Source: Paenibacillus sp. PastM-3
Lineage (GTDB): Bacteria; Bacillota; Bacilli; Paenibacillales; Paenibacillaceae
DNA length: 64,000 nt
Assembly (NCBI RefSeq): GCF_029893965.1
Contig: NZ_JARXXP010000001.1
Coordinates: 496,001-560,000, forward strand
Reading direction: 5' to 3'
Position 1 is the stretch's first letter. Each line of letters opens with the position of its first letter. A model generated the notes under the pieces. That model made no database searches and was not told the origin of the DNA. It saw only the letters and a program-made list of their open reading frames with translations. Below are positions 34,949 through 44,676 of the stretch, one piece after another. The position numbers and the translations under genes are program-made.

Positions 34949-37900
34949 GCCAGTTAACCTCCTTCATTTTGCGTACGGCTACGTAGACATCACGCTGGTT
35001 GCCGATCGGGCCATAGTAGTTGAAACCGTAGCTTAGCTGTGCGTATCCGCCGACCATCTGGGTAGGCTTCAGATGAATCCGTGTAGGCGCATTATGGCTT
35101 CCGCCGCGGGTATCGGTAATCTCCGACCCCGGAACCTGAATATGTTTGTCCTGAGCATGGTACATGAACATGGTGCCTCTCGGCATCCGGTGGCTGACTA
35201 CCGCCCGCGCGGTAACGACCCCGTTACGGTTGTATACTTCCAGCCAGTCATTATCCGCAATGTTATGGGCTGCAGCGTCTTCATTGTTAATCCATACGGT
35301 CGGACCTCCGCGGAACAGGGTCAGCATGTGCTGGTTATCCTGATAGGTGGAGTGAATGTTCCATTTGCCGTGAGGTGTCAAATATCTCAACACCAGCGAA
35401 TCCTGGCCGCCCTTAACTGCCTTGTCACGCGGGCCGAAGACCATCGGCGGCAGTGTCGGCTTAAATACCGGCAGGGATTCCCCGTACTGCAGGAAAATTT
35501 CGTGATCTATATAGAAATGCTGTCTTCCGGTCAGCGTACGGAACGGCACAAGACGTTCGATGTTCGTAGTAAACGGAGAATACCGGCGTCCCTGCTTGTT
35601 CGAGCCGCTGAATACCGGCGTCGGTATGACCTCACGCGGCTGTGCAGTGATGCTCTGGAAGGTAATCTTCTCTGCTGCACGGTCTGCTGAAATATCCTTC
35701 AGCGGAACCCCGTGATCCTTCTCGGCTGACTCATAAGCCTTCTGGGATACACGGCCGTTGGTCGCCGAGGACAGATGGAGAATCGTATCCGCCGCCTGGC
35801 GGGCAGTCTGCAGCTTGGGCAGGCCGTTTTTGATCGATTCGTCAAAGTAAACGCCGCTAAGCTTCTTTAATTCCTCATATTCCTCGGCAACCGAGAAGCT
35901 GACGCCGTGTGCGCCGGCTTTGCCGACTGCCAGATTTGGCCCGAGCGAAATGTATTTATCATGAATTTTGCTATAATCACGTTCCACAATGCTCAGGTTC
36001 GGCATCGTTTTACCCGGAATGGCCTCCACTTCACCTTTGGCCCAGTCTTTGACCAGACCCATCGGCTGGGAGATTTCGCTGATCGAGTCATGACCGAGCG
36101 GTGAAGCAACGATGTCCTTGTATACGCCCGGCAGATGGGTTTTCGCCATTTCCGAGAATACCTCAGACAGCTGGCGGTAAATGTCCCAGTCCGAACGCGA
36201 TTCCCACAGCGGATTGACCGCCGGGTTGAACGGGTGAACGAACGGATGCATGTCAGTGGACGAAAGGTCTGTTTTCTCGTACCAGGTTGCCGCTGGCAGC
36301 ACAATGTCTGCATAGAGCGGAGTTGTGGTCATCCGGAAATCCATCGCTACCATCAGATCCAGCTTGCCTTCCACATCCTCGCGCCAGATGATTTCTTCCG
36401 GCTTCTGCTCCTCATTAGGCTCAGCAAGCAGGCCGTCCGAAGCGCCGAGCAGATGCTTCATGAAGTATTCCTGGCCTTTGGCTGAGCTTGAGATCAGATT
36501 GGAACGCCAGATAAAGAGCGAACGCGGGAAGTTCTCCGGTGCGCCCGGATCTTCCACCGCAAAGCGGGTTTTGCGCGATTTGATCTCCTCCAGCGCATGG
36601 CCGATGATCTCGCTGTTGGATTTCTTGCCTTCCCGGGCCGCTTCTTCCGCGAACAGCAGGCTGTTCTTGTTGAACTGCGGGAAGGACGGCAGCCAGCCGA
36701 GGCGTGCAGCCAGCACGTTGTAATCGGCCGGATGCTGGTAAGCAAGTTCTCCGCCGGTTGGGGATTTCAGCGAATCGGTTCCGCTCTCCTCGTACCGCCA
36801 CTGCTCGGTGGCGAAATAGAAGAAGGAGGTCGCATTCTGCTGCCGCGCCGGACCCTGCCAGTCCTTGGCGAATGCCACGGTGGACCAGCCTTCAATCGGA
36901 CGGCATTTCTCCTGGCCGACATAATGCGCCCAGCCGCCGCCGTTAACGCCTTGTGAAGCAGTCAGGACCACCAGGTTCAGAATGGAACGGTAGATGGTAT
37001 CACTGTTGAACCAGTGATTAATTCCGGCTCCCATAATAATCATCGAGCGCCCGCCTGTATCAATGGCATTCTGGGCGAACTCGCGGGCGATCTGTACCAC
37101 GACACTGGCTTTCACTGTCGTAATCTGCTCCTGCCATGCCGGAGTGTAATGAGATGCTTCGTCATAGTAGTCTTTGGCGTTATGCGGGCTGTCGGTACGG
37201 GCAATCCCGTACTGGCTAAGCATCAGATCGTAGACAGTAGCTACATAGCGCTCCGTTCCGTCAGCCAGCTGCATTTTGCGGGCCGGAATCATCCGCCGGA
37301 ATGTGCCGTTGCCGGAGTTGTCAAAGAACGGGAATACGATTTCGGTCCATTCTCCGCCATGGCCTTCAATACTAAGTGCCGGCTCAACCTTGCTGCCGTC
37401 TTCATTCTCAAGAATCAGGTTCCACTTCTTGCCTTCTTCCCAGCGCTGGCCCATCGTGCCGTTAGGGACAATCACCTTACCGGCTGCCTCATCATAGATG
37501 ACAGGCTTCCATTCCGAATGCGGCGTGCTGTCCCCGAGGTCGCTTGCCCGAAGGAAGCGTCCGCCCTTCCAGGCATCTTCATGCGGATCGAGCAAAATCA
37601 GGAACGGCATATCTGTATATTGCTTGGCATAGTTCAGGAACATCGGCTCCTGCCGTTCCTGGTAGAATTCATTCAGAATGACATGGGTCATGGCCTGGGC
37701 CACTGCCGCATCTGTTCCGGGATTCGGCGCCAGCCAGTTGTCGGCGAATTTCACATTCTCCGCAAGGTCAGGTGCAACAGAAACGACCTTGGTTCCCTTA
37801 TAGCGGACCTCTGTCATGAAGTGCGCATCCGGTGTCCGTGTCAGCGGGACATTCGAGCCCCACATGATCAGATAGCCGGAATTGTACCAGTCTGAGGACT

Positions 37901-38612
37901 CCGGCACATCGGTCTGCTCACCCCAGATCTGCGGGGAAGCCGGCGGCAGATCGGCATACCAGTCATAGAAGCTCAGCATCTGGCCGCCGAGCAGCGAGAT
38001 AAAGCGGGCGCCGGAAGCATAGCTGACCATCGACATGGCCGGAATCGGCGTAAAGCCGGCGATCCGGTCTGGTCCGTACTTGCGGATCGTATAGATCAGC
38101 TGAGCCGAAATCAGATGCAGCGCATCGTCCCAGGCTACGCGGATATGGCCGCCTTTGCCGCGCGCTTTTTTGTACTGGCTGGCTTTCTCGGGATCTTCCA
38201 CAATGCTGGCCCAGGCATCGACATAATTGCCATGCTCCTGCAGGGCCGCCTGCCACAGCCGCCACAGCTTGCCGCGCACATACGGATATTTCACACGCAG
38301 CGGGCTGTACTCATACCAGGAGAAGGTCGCTCCACGCGGACAGCCGCGCGGTTCAAACTCCGGCATATCCGGTCCGCAGGAAGGGTAGTCAATTTGCTGG
38401 TTTTCCCAGGTGATGATTCCGTTCTTCACGAATACCTTCCAGCTGCAGGAGCCGGTACAGTTAACGCCATGAGTAGTGCGGACGACTTTATCGTGAGACC
38501 AGCGCTGGCGGTACATATTTTCCCAATCTCTATTTTTCTCTTCAAGAATGGACCATTTTCCGGAATAGCTCTCAATCGGTTTAAAAAAGTTAAGGCCGAA
38601 TTTCTTCTTCAT
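34938..38612 (-). CDS. narG: Respiratory nitrate reductase alpha subunit
   Basis: The catalytic molybdoenzyme subunit of 1224 aa, reducing nitrate to nitrite on the cytoplasmic face. The FS0 cluster has the His-Cys3 pattern (HGVNCTGSCSWKVF, with the fourth ligand in GCPRGA). The aspartate that binds molybdenum is in the MWGSNVPLTRTPDAH block. Length equals other NarG (about 1225). No twin-arginine signal is present, as expected for the cytoplasm-facing type. AAAGGAG lies 12 nt before ATG. It is first in narGHJI-nreABC; paired NreC-like boxes lie 100-135 nt upstream. Confidence 0.97.
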   Translation of the reverse strand: MKKKFGLNFFKPIESYSGKWSILEEKNRDWENMYRQRWSHDKVVRTTHGVNCTGSCSWKVFVKNGIITWENQQIDYPSCGPDMPEFEPRGCPRGATFSWYEYSPLRVKYPYVRGKLWRLWQAALQEHGNYVDAWASIVEDPEKASQYKKARGKGGHIRVAWDDALHLISAQLIYTIRKYGPDRIAGFTPIPAMSMVSYASGARFISLLGGQMLSFYDWYADLPPASPQIWGEQTDVPESSDWYNSGYLIMWGSNVPLTRTPDAHFMTEVRYKGTKVVSVAPDLAENVKFADNWLAPNPGTDAAVAQAMTHVILNEFYQERQEPMFLNYAKQYTDMPFLILLDPHEDAWKGGRFLRASDLGDSTPHSEWKPVIYDEAAGKVIVPNGTMGQRWEEGKKWNLILENEDGSKVEPALSIEGHGGEWTEIVFPFFDNSGNGTFRRMIPARKMQLADGTERYVATVYDLMLSQYGIARTDSPHNAKDYYDEASHYTPAWQEQITTVKASVVVQIAREFAQNAIDTGGRSMIIMGAGINHWFNSDTIYRSILNLVVLTASQGVNGGGWAHYVGQEKCRPIEGWSTVAFAKDWQGPARQQNATSFFYFATEQWRYEESGTDSLKSPTGGELAYQHPADYNVLAARLGWLPSFPQFNKNSLLFAEEAAREGKKSNSEIIGHALEEIKSRKTRFAVEDPGAPENFPRSLFIWRSNLISSSAKGQEYFMKHLLGASDGLLAEPNEEQKPEEIIWREDVEGKLDLMVAMDFRMTTTPLYADIVLPAATWYEKTDLSSTDMHPFVHPFNPAVNPLWESRSDWDIYRQLSEVFSEMAKTHLPGVYKDIVASPLGHDSISEISQPMGLVKDWAKGEVEAIPGKTMPNLSIVERDYSKIHDKYISLGPNLAVGKAGAHGVSFSVAEEYEELKKLSGVYFDESIKNGLPKLQTARQAADTILHLSSATNGRVSQKAYESAEKDHGVPLKDISADRAAEKITFQSITAQPREVIPTPVFSGSNKQGRRYSPFTTNIERLVPFRTLTGRQHFYIDHEIFLQYGESLPVFKPTLPPMVFGPRDKAVKGGQDSLVLRYLTPHGKWNIHSTYQDNQHMLTLFRGGPTVWINNEDAAAHNIADNDWLEVYNRNGVVTARAVVSHRMPRGTMFMYHAQDKHIQVPGSEITDTRGGSHNAPTRIHLKPTQMVGGYAQLSYGFNYYGPIGNQRDVYVAVRKMKEVNWLEN

Positions 38613-38713
38613 CGGTTACGTACACTCCTTTGCAGAATGAAGGACATGGTAGCGCGAATCTATTCAATCATTCAATTAATATCATTATGGAGCTGGACGC
38701 CGGCAGTTCCCAT

Positions 38714-38748
38714 TAGGGAAACACCTATTGCGCTGCGGGAAATCCCTC
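38714..38748 (-). promoter_or_regulatory. Paired NreC-like boxes upstream of narG
   Basis: TAGGG-AAAC-ACCTA (38714-38727) and GCGGG-AAAT-CCCTC (38735-38748), centres 21 nt apart. A candidate -10 CATAAT (minus, 38684-38689) puts the centres near -43.5 and -64.5, almost the same as at narK. No clear -35 is seen. Confidence 0.7.
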
Positions 38749-38834
38749 GATCTGCTGAAACGGCAAAAACGCCTTCCCCAAAACCGGGAAAAGCGCTGCT
38801 ACAGCCCTCTTTCTTCACTGCCGGAAGCCCGTAC

Positions 38835-38870
38835 AAGGGAGTTCCCTCTTTGTTGTACGGGGAATACCTT
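38835..38870 (+). promoter_or_regulatory. Paired NreC-like boxes upstream of the HHE gene
   Basis: AAGGG-AGTT-CCCTC (38835-38848, core perfect) and a weaker ACGGG-GAAT-ACCTT (38857-38870), centres 22 nt apart. They face the plus-strand hemerythrin-like gene. Its candidate -10 is TATACT (38900-38905) with a TG two bases before (extended -10) or TATGCT five bases earlier; the second choice gives about -43.5 and -65.5, the first about -48.5 and -70.5. Confidence 0.6.
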
Positions 38871-38933
38871 ACCGGGAATTTCACTACCAGCTGATATGCT
38901 ATACTGATCAAAAATACGGAGAGGATGAACGAC

Positions 38934-39353
38934 ATGGGAGGACCTTCATTACGCCAGCGGCATGCCCATCATGCCATTCATGAGAGTGGTCTGTCGGGTG
39001 CAATCGGCATAACCGAGGAAGTAGAGGAGCTGCTTGAGGCAAAGGAATTCGAGGTGGCCCGTCAGGCAGCCGAGCATCTGCTTGAATACTGGGAAACACG
39101 GATTCTCAGTCACGCCGATGCGGAGGAAGACGGCTTCTATCAGGAGATGGAAGAGAAGCAGCCGGAGCTAAAGGACACTGTTATCCGGCTGACACGTGAT
39201 CACGAATTACTGCGGACCATCGTCAGGGACACCCAGGCCCGGCTGACCCGGGAAGGGCTCACACCGGAAGTGCTCCATCAATTTCACGCCCTGCTGGTTG
39301 TTAATGCTATTCATAGCAGGGAGGAGGAGCGTCTGCTGTTCGGGGAGGCATAA
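38934..39353 (+). CDS. Hemerythrin-like HHE protein
   Basis: A four-helix iron-binding protein of 139 aa. The HHE pattern is seen in RQRHAHHAIHES, HADAEED, TRDHELLR and the last helix (FHALLVVNAIHSREEER), with H and E/D residues placed for a di-iron site. Such proteins bind oxygen or nitric oxide or help repair iron-sulfur clusters. I chose ATG 38934, 9 nt after GGAGAGG; ATG 38925 touches that site directly. The gene is divergent from narG, with its own pair of NreC-like boxes. Protection from nitrite-derived nitric oxide or oxygen sensing for the nitrate system is a reasonable inference. Confidence 0.85.
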   Translation: MGGPSLRQRHAHHAIHESGLSGAIGITEEVEELLEAKEFEVARQAAEHLLEYWETRILSHADAEEDGFYQEMEEKQPELKDTVIRLTRDHELLRTIVRDTQARLTREGLTPEVLHQFHALLVVNAIHSREEERLLFGEA

Positions 39354-39585
39354 CCTGCTCCGGCTGCACCAGAAGAACCCGCAAATCATCTTTGTTATAT
39401 GATCCGGGAACTGGTTACCCTCGGAATGAAGGAGATCAGATTCATAACCAGTACTTTGCTCCGGCTCTGCAATTACAGAACAGCTAGACCTGTGCGTCTG
39501 GTCACCCTTGCTCCTTTCCGGCTTGAGCTATCCTTTGGTATAGAAGCCGCTTTGAGCGGTATACATATTCAGGAGGATTGCTCAA

Positions 39586-40122
39586 ATGGAAAAGGTAGCT
39601 GTAGATTATGAGAAAATGTACTACGGGTTCCCGGTTATCCTGGTCAGCTTTTATGATGCGGATGGTAAGCCGAACGTAACGCCTATCTCCTCTTCCTATT
39701 CACTGAAGGACATGATGATGCTGGGCTTCAGCAGCAAAGGCTATGCCGTTAACCAGATCAAGGCGGTGCGGGATTTCGTCATCAATATTCCCGGCCGTTC
39801 GTTGATGGACGTGATTACCTACTGCGGCGCGCATTCCGGACAAGAGTTCAGCAAATTTGACCACGTTGATCTGACGCATGAGCAGGCGCACACTGTCAAT
39901 GCACCCGCTATCCGGGAATGCATGATTGCCATTGAATGTACTTTGATCCATGTTATTGAGCATGACCAGTTTAAGGGAATTACCAACATTCTGGCCAAGA
40001 TCAAGGGCCGTTATGTTGCCGGAAAGGTGTTGAATGAGGAAGGCGGGCTGCAGGCCTCAGAGCTCGACAACATTCTCTATTTCGGAGACGGCCGGCACAA
40101 GAGCTTCCGTTTTATGCAATAG
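39586..40122 (+). CDS. Flavin reductase-like FMN-binding protein
   Basis: A split-barrel flavoprotein of 178 aa of the flavin reductase-like/flavoredoxin type. Features are PVILVSFYDADGKPNVTPIS at the N-terminus, the glycine-rich FMN-contact stretch GFSSKGYAVNQIKAVRDFVI and the central block MDVITYCGAHSGQEFSKF. GGAGG precedes ATG 39586 by 9 nt. The 230 nt before it hold no other gene. Its nearness to nitrate genes might mean a redox role under low oxygen, but nothing proves it. No membrane segment or signal is present. Confidence 0.85.
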   Translation: MEKVAVDYEKMYYGFPVILVSFYDADGKPNVTPISSSYSLKDMMMLGFSSKGYAVNQIKAVRDFVINIPGRSLMDVITYCGAHSGQEFSKFDHVDLTHEQAHTVNAPAIRECMIAIECTLIHVIEHDQFKGITNILAKIKGRYVAGKVLNEEGGLQASELDNILYFGDGRHKSFRFMQ

Positions 40123-40184
40123 GCTGCCCATAAGCATGTACTTACAGCAGCTGCACCATATTTTAATGTAACGTTCCAGCGCAC

Positions 40185-40220
40185 AGCAGCGCTTCCCCGG
40201 ATGCCGGAGAAGCGCTGCTT
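40185..40220. terminator. Terminator after the flavin-binding protein gene
   Basis: A 16-bp stem with one mismatch (40185-40200 with 40204-40219) and a 3-nt loop is followed by TTGTTTGTTATT. It lies between convergent genes and can act for either strand. Confidence 0.75.
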
Positions 40221-40232
40221 GTTTGTTATTAT

Positions 40233-41855
40233 TCATTTAAAAATAATCTCGTCCAGCCTCACTGTTCCTGAATGAACAGCAACTTTTAATTTGGAACTGC
40301 CGGCAGCCGCCAAGCCTACCGCCGGAGTAGTCTGCTTGTGCTCCCCAGACTGAAGCGTTAATGAAGCTATTTCCCGATCATCCTGAAAAAGAGCCACAAC
40401 CGCCGGCCCATTACAACTATAGGTGAATGAGATACTGCTGTCCTCCCGCGTATTGTTGATCGTATAAGCGGCGAACTCTCCTGCCTCAAGCTCAAGCAGG
40501 AACCTGTCCCACAAAATATCGAAGAAGAATCGTTTAGTCAAGTCTCCCCTTGGTATCCCCTCTATTATATGCATGCCGGTTCCTGACCGGTATTTGAAAG
40601 GGTTCCCTTGATGGCGCAGCCCGCTGAATGACAGTCCTTTGCCGGGCAGCTGATCAAAATCCGTTGCCCGGACGGTACAGCCCGGTGTCCTGAATACTGC
40701 GTCCGTTACCTCAGTATTATACCGGCAGTTTTCAACCCTGATGTTCTCCAAATACTGCTCCAGAATTGCACCAGCCTGTTCATAACCGGGATGGACGCCC
40801 CCTCTGGTGTAATCCATGAGCAGATTCCAGCCTTCCGGCAGATTAACAGAATACGGAGAGTTGGTGTTGTCCATCTTTTTCCACGGCCACAGATTGTAGC
40901 CGATATTCAGTTCCGCAGCCAGCGGATAGATGGCGGTATACCATTCGTTCAAATTCTCACCGCTCTCCCCCAGCCAAAGCGGCGCATTCAATCTCGCGGA
41001 CACCTCAAGGAATTCTGTGAAAGAACTAAGATCCGGGTAGCAGGCATACCTGTGGAAATGAATGATCATATTGTCATCATACTTTTTGTGAAAAATGCTG
41101 GTGTCCGTCGCCCAGTGATGCCCTTCAATAGAGAGCATATGCTTATCATCCACTGCCCGGATGGCCGCAACCGCTTCCTCATAAAACCGGACAAGCTGCG
41201 GAACCAGATAGTCAAAATCCTGTCCGGCAGAAGGAGTCTTGATCGGTTCGTTCAGCAGGTCATAGCCGCCGACAATCCAGCGGTCCTTGTACCGTTCAGC
41301 GAGCTGCCTCCACAGGGCAAGCCCCTTATTCCAGCTATCCTCATCCGTGAACAGCCGCGGCACATCATCAACAGAATCGTCGATATTTGCACCCGTCTGG
41401 CCACCCGGAGCACCGTGCAGATCCAGAAAGGCATATATCTTAAACTCCTCACACCAGTCCAGGCAGCGGTCAATGAGCCTAAACCCGTCCTCCTTCCAGA
41501 CAATTCCCGGCTCATCCTCCATCAGAATACGCCAGTTGAACGGAATACGCACAGAATTGTATCCCTGCCCGGCCATCAGCCGGATGTCTTCCCTTGTGAT
41601 GTAGCTGTTACGGAATGCCGTCCAGAACTGCTCCGCGAACGTTGTTCCTGTAAGTTCACGGAGCACAGCCTCAATCCTTGACGGCCGGTCAAACCGGCTG
41701 TTTCCGTCCGTAGTCCACATATACCCTTCCGGAAGCAGCCAGTTGCCAAGTCCCCAACCGCTAAGCAATACCTCTTCGCCCTTGCCGTTTACAACCGTTC
41801 TGCCTTCAGCCCTAAGAAATCCGCTAACCCTCGATCTGCTCATTTTCTCATTCAT
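40233..41855 (-). CDS. Glycoside hydrolase family 5 enzyme
   Basis: A probable beta-glycanase or beta-glucosidase of 540 aa. The GH5 (beta/alpha)8 fold is visible: GYNSVRIPFNW, AFLDLHGAPGGQ, the acid/base glutamate in DLLNEP and the nucleophile in LWLGESGEN. A C-terminal module of about 130 residues (from RATDFDQLPGKGLSFSG) looks like a beta-sandwich carbohydrate-binding module. No signal peptide is present, so it acts in the cell on imported oligosaccharides, or is exported another way. GGAGGAGG stands 8 nt before ATG 41855. The neighbour at 42 kb is unknown. Confidence 0.9.
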   Translation of the reverse strand: MNEKMSRSRVSGFLRAEGRTVVNGKGEEVLLSGWGLGNWLLPEGYMWTTDGNSRFDRPSRIEAVLRELTGTTFAEQFWTAFRNSYITREDIRLMAGQGYNSVRIPFNWRILMEDEPGIVWKEDGFRLIDRCLDWCEEFKIYAFLDLHGAPGGQTGANIDDSVDDVPRLFTDEDSWNKGLALWRQLAERYKDRWIVGGYDLLNEPIKTPSAGQDFDYLVPQLVRFYEEAVAAIRAVDDKHMLSIEGHHWATDTSIFHKKYDDNMIIHFHRYACYPDLSSFTEFLEVSARLNAPLWLGESGENLNEWYTAIYPLAAELNIGYNLWPWKKMDNTNSPYSVNLPEGWNLLMDYTRGGVHPGYEQAGAILEQYLENIRVENCRYNTEVTDAVFRTPGCTVRATDFDQLPGKGLSFSGLRHQGNPFKYRSGTGMHIIEGIPRGDLTKRFFFDILWDRFLLELEAGEFAAYTINNTREDSSISFTYSCNGPAVVALFQDDREIASLTLQSGEHKQTTPAVGLAAAGSSKLKVAVHSGTVRLDEIIFK

Positions 41856-41912
41856 CTGTCCGGCCTCCTCCTGCAGTAATATATGAAGCGGTTACAATAA
41901 TCACATCCGGGA

Positions 41913-42566
41913 CTAATTTTCTATGTAATATGCGAATACTGTCTCAACAGGCTTGAAGTACAAATAACCGTCGTCTTCCCAGGGCTGAAAATGCAGATCC
42001 ATCCGCGAATCTTCCCACGGGACCGGGGTTCCTGTGGTGCTCAGCCGCCCCGGAACTACAGGCTCTTCCACAACGGACGGAAATTCCTGATAGCCGAACA
42101 GCAGATTCTCGTGCATGGCGATAATATCGTATTTATTGCCGTGGAACGCCCGTTCCTCCTGCAGCTGGTAATGATAATAAATATAGCTGGCTACCTTTTC
42201 GCGCTTCAGTTGGGCCACTCTTCCCCCCCGCCGCTCTACTGCCGCTTTGCGCAGCCAGTGCTCATACCCGGCCGGTTCATTGAAATGAAAGACATCAATC
42301 ATCTCTATCCACTTCCGCGGAGCCGCTTCGCCTTCCCAGTCAATCAGATATTGTCCGGCGGCACCGGCCAGATTCACGGGTTCAACCTGTTCGCTGATGC
42401 ACTCGTAATAGAGAAAGACATTATTTAGCCAGGAAAAAGCTGCTGCAGTCATAAGCACCCCGTCCTGTACAAGCTGTTTAGCCCGGATGTCTTCCTGCAA
42501 TGCCTGCAGGCCGGCTGCTGCCTGTCCCTCTTTCCAGATTCCCCTGTAAATCTTGCGTGAAATCAT
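41913..42566 (-). CDS. Uncharacterised 217-aa protein next to GH5
   Basis: A soluble protein I do not recognise. The sequence is rich in aromatic residues, with repeated patches of Tyr and Trp (WLNNVFLYYE, YIYYHYQLQEE, YLYFKPVETVFAYYIEN). Such residues often bind sugars, but no fold can be named. There is no signal peptide. GGGGG lies 10 nt before ATG 42566. It stands 57 nt upstream of the GH5 gene on the same strand, so an operon is likely and a role in glycan handling is possible (inference). Confidence 0.75.
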   Translation of the reverse strand: MISRKIYRGIWKEGQAAAGLQALQEDIRAKQLVQDGVLMTAAAFSWLNNVFLYYECISEQVEPVNLAGAAGQYLIDWEGEAAPRKWIEMIDVFHFNEPAGYEHWLRKAAVERRGGRVAQLKREKVASYIYYHYQLQEERAFHGNKYDIIAMHENLLFGYQEFPSVVEEPVVPGRLSTTGTPVPWEDSRMDLHFQPWEDDGYLYFKPVETVFAYYIEN

Positions 42567-42653
42567 ATCATGGTTTCCCCCTGTTATGCTTGTCCTTGTT
42601 TGCGATAAAGCGCTACAATACCTACTATAACATAGGGCTTAACGGTCAGAAAG

Positions 42654-42695
42654 AACCGGCTGCATTATCCTGTACATAGGATAATGCAGCCGGTT
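42654..42695. terminator. Perfect 17-bp hairpin between MCP gene and unknown gene
   Basis: AACCGGCTGCATTATCC (42654-42670) pairs perfectly with 42679-42695, loop of 8 nt. On the minus strand it is followed by CTTTCT. It lies directly after the chemoreceptor stop, the usual place of a terminator. Confidence 0.7.
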
Positions 42696-42698
42696 GTG

Positions 42699-44456
42699 TT
42701 AAACCCTGACCTGCAGGATTGCCTGACGCATATCGCTGGTACTCACACTGATTACTCTTGAGGCTTCGTATACCTCTCTTATCTTCTCCAGCTGTAGATC
42801 GGTAAGCTCGCGGATCTGGCGGGTCTGCTCGGTAACCCCGCCGGCAATCATAGCCATGCTGCCAACAGTGGCGGCTACCTCCTGTGAACCGGCAGACAGC
42901 TCCTCTGCTGTTGCAGATACATCTACGATCTGTTCCGCCACTTCCCGGAATGCGGCTGCTGCAAGCACCAGGGCTTCCTCTGCCCCGGTGGACATTCGAA
43001 CACCTTCTCCTACCTCGCTTGAAGCCTCCGTCATCTGTGTACTTATACCGGAGGATATTGTTCCGATATGTATCAGCAAGTCTGCAACACGCTCCACTGC
43101 CGAAGCAGAGCCTTCCGCCAGCTTGCGTACCTCGCCGGCAACGACGGTGAATCCCCGTCCGTGTTCTCCTGCCCGGGCTGCTTCTATCGAAGCATTGAGC
43201 GCCAGAAGCTTCGTCTGGTCGGCGAACTGTCTGATTGCCGCCAGAGCACCCTCAATTTCAGCAGTGTAGCCCTGAAGAAGGACAGCCATATTCATCGTCT
43301 CGTCGGTTGATTCAGCAATGGATTCCATTTGCCGGCTCATCCGGGACATGGCGGTCTGGGAGGTATTTACCTTATCCAGCGCCTGAACGGCAGTCTCCGA
43401 TACAGAAGCGGAGGCAGCCGAGATCCGGGCGATTCCCTGCGCCATCTCATCCATCGCCAGCGCACTGCTCTGCGCCCCTTCCGTCTGCGTGCTTGCTCCG
43501 GAGTAAATATCTCCGATCTTTACGTTCACCGTTTCACTCATCCGCAGCACATCATCCGCATTTCTGGCGAAGGTCTCTGAGGTGCCGTACAGGTAATCAG
43601 AGGCTGATGATACATTCGAGACCATTCCTTTTACCCGGATATTCAGTTCGCCTGACATTTTGAGCATAGCCTGATAGGCGGTTCCGATCTCATCCCGGGA
43701 TTTGACCGGCCGTCCGTGCAGAATCCGGGAAGCCTCCGCCAGATCCCCGCCGGCCATCGCCCCCGCACCTGCAGTTATCGTATGCAGCGGACGCAAGGAA
43801 CGGGTGATAAACCAGGCAATAACGCCAAGCGCAATCAGGGATACTGCAAGAATAATACTGTAGAGCGGCAGGCTCTGGAGCAGCACATCCCGGGTCAGTG
43901 AACTGACCACGGTGACATCCGTATCGATTCCCAGCGCCCCGATGAGCGCACCCTGTTCATTTTTGACAGGTACAAAGGCGGAAATGTAATCACCGTATTC
44001 AGGATTCTTGATCAGCTCAGAGCTGGCATTTTCCCCTGCGAGGACGGACTTGACTGCAGTATCCGGCATATCCGTCTCCTCATTGATCGGAGATGCCAGC
44101 GGGTCGCCAGGCGGTCTGCCGTCAATCATCAGCAGCGGCTGGCCGGCTTCATCGATTTTCACGAAATAGACATACCGGGCTCCGATGGATGTACGGAACT
44201 GGTCCAGTTCATCCCTCAGCGACCAGTAGAGTTCCGACTCCTGCGGATCTTCCAGAAACACACTGTAGCGTCCGGCATCGAGCTGTGTTACATAATGGCT
44301 TGCGATGTTCATGTTGTAGCTGCTGATGGTTCCTTGAACGGCTGACCCGGTATTCACCCATTGGATGGCGAGATTACCGGCCGTGATACCAAGGATAACT
44401 GCTGTGGTCACACAGAGAATCCGGGCTATTAGACTTTTTCGGATAAAAGCAAACAT
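42699..44456 (-). CDS. Methyl-accepting chemotaxis protein
   Basis: A transmembrane chemoreceptor of 585 aa. An N-terminal helix (about 10-32), an extracellular sensor of about 165 residues with a dCache/single-Cache-like pattern ([40 protein letters not shown]), a second helix near 200-225, HAMP and a long signalling coiled coil. The hairpin tip is seen in [23 protein letters not shown] 44456 has GAAGG 5 nt upstream; longer readings add eight unlikely residues. Its ligand is unknown, but the neighbours are glycan genes, so taxis to a sugar is possible. Confidence 0.92.
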   Translation of the reverse strand: MFAFIRKSLIARILCVTTAVILGITAGNLAIQWVNTGSAVQGTISSYNMNIASHYVTQLDAGRYSVFLEDPQESELYWSLRDELDQFRTSIGARYVYFVKIDEAGQPLLMIDGRPPGDPLASPINEETDMPDTAVKSVLAGENASSELIKNPEYGDYISAFVPVKNEQGALIGALGIDTDVTVVSSLTRDVLLQSLPLYSIILAVSLIALGVIAWFITRSLRPLHTITAGAGAMAGGDLAEASRILHGRPVKSRDEIGTAYQAMLKMSGELNIRVKGMVSNVSSASDYLYGTSETFARNADDVLRMSETVNVKIGDIYSGASTQTEGAQSSALAMDEMAQGIARISAASASVSETAVQALDKVNTSQTAMSRMSRQMESIAESTDETMNMAVLLQGYTAEIEGALAAIRQFADQTKLLALNASIEAARAGEHGRGFTVVAGEVRKLAEGSASAVERVADLLIHIGTISSGISTQMTEASSEVGEGVRMSTGAEEALVLAAAAFREVAEQIVDVSATAEELSAGSQEVAATVGSMAMIAGGVTEQTRQIRELTDLQLEKIREVYEASRVISVSTSDMRQAILQVRV

Positions 44457-44676
44457 AGAAGCCTTCCCTTTCGCGCACATCAGTTGCGTTTGTTGTAGTG
44501 GGGATTTGCCGAATTGGCTATGACAAAAGTCCCTCTAACGGAAATTTTCGACAACTTTTATGAAAATCCTTTTTTTCCATTCATAATTTGCCGCATATAC
44601 TCTGGAAAAAACGGAAAGCTGCCGCTATACTTAAAATAACCCGACTATTTGACTTGGAAATGGAGAATGAATACAT

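Noticed and set aside
37014..37895. A long plus-strand open frame inside narG
   Set aside because: Antisense to a strongly conserved narG; amino acid composition is odd (rich in His, Arg, Cys) and no motif is seen.
41880..41897. A cre-like sequence upstream of the GH5 gene (TGAAGCGGTTACA)
   Set aside because: It is one base short of the cre consensus, and no promoter is clear; too weak to list as a site.
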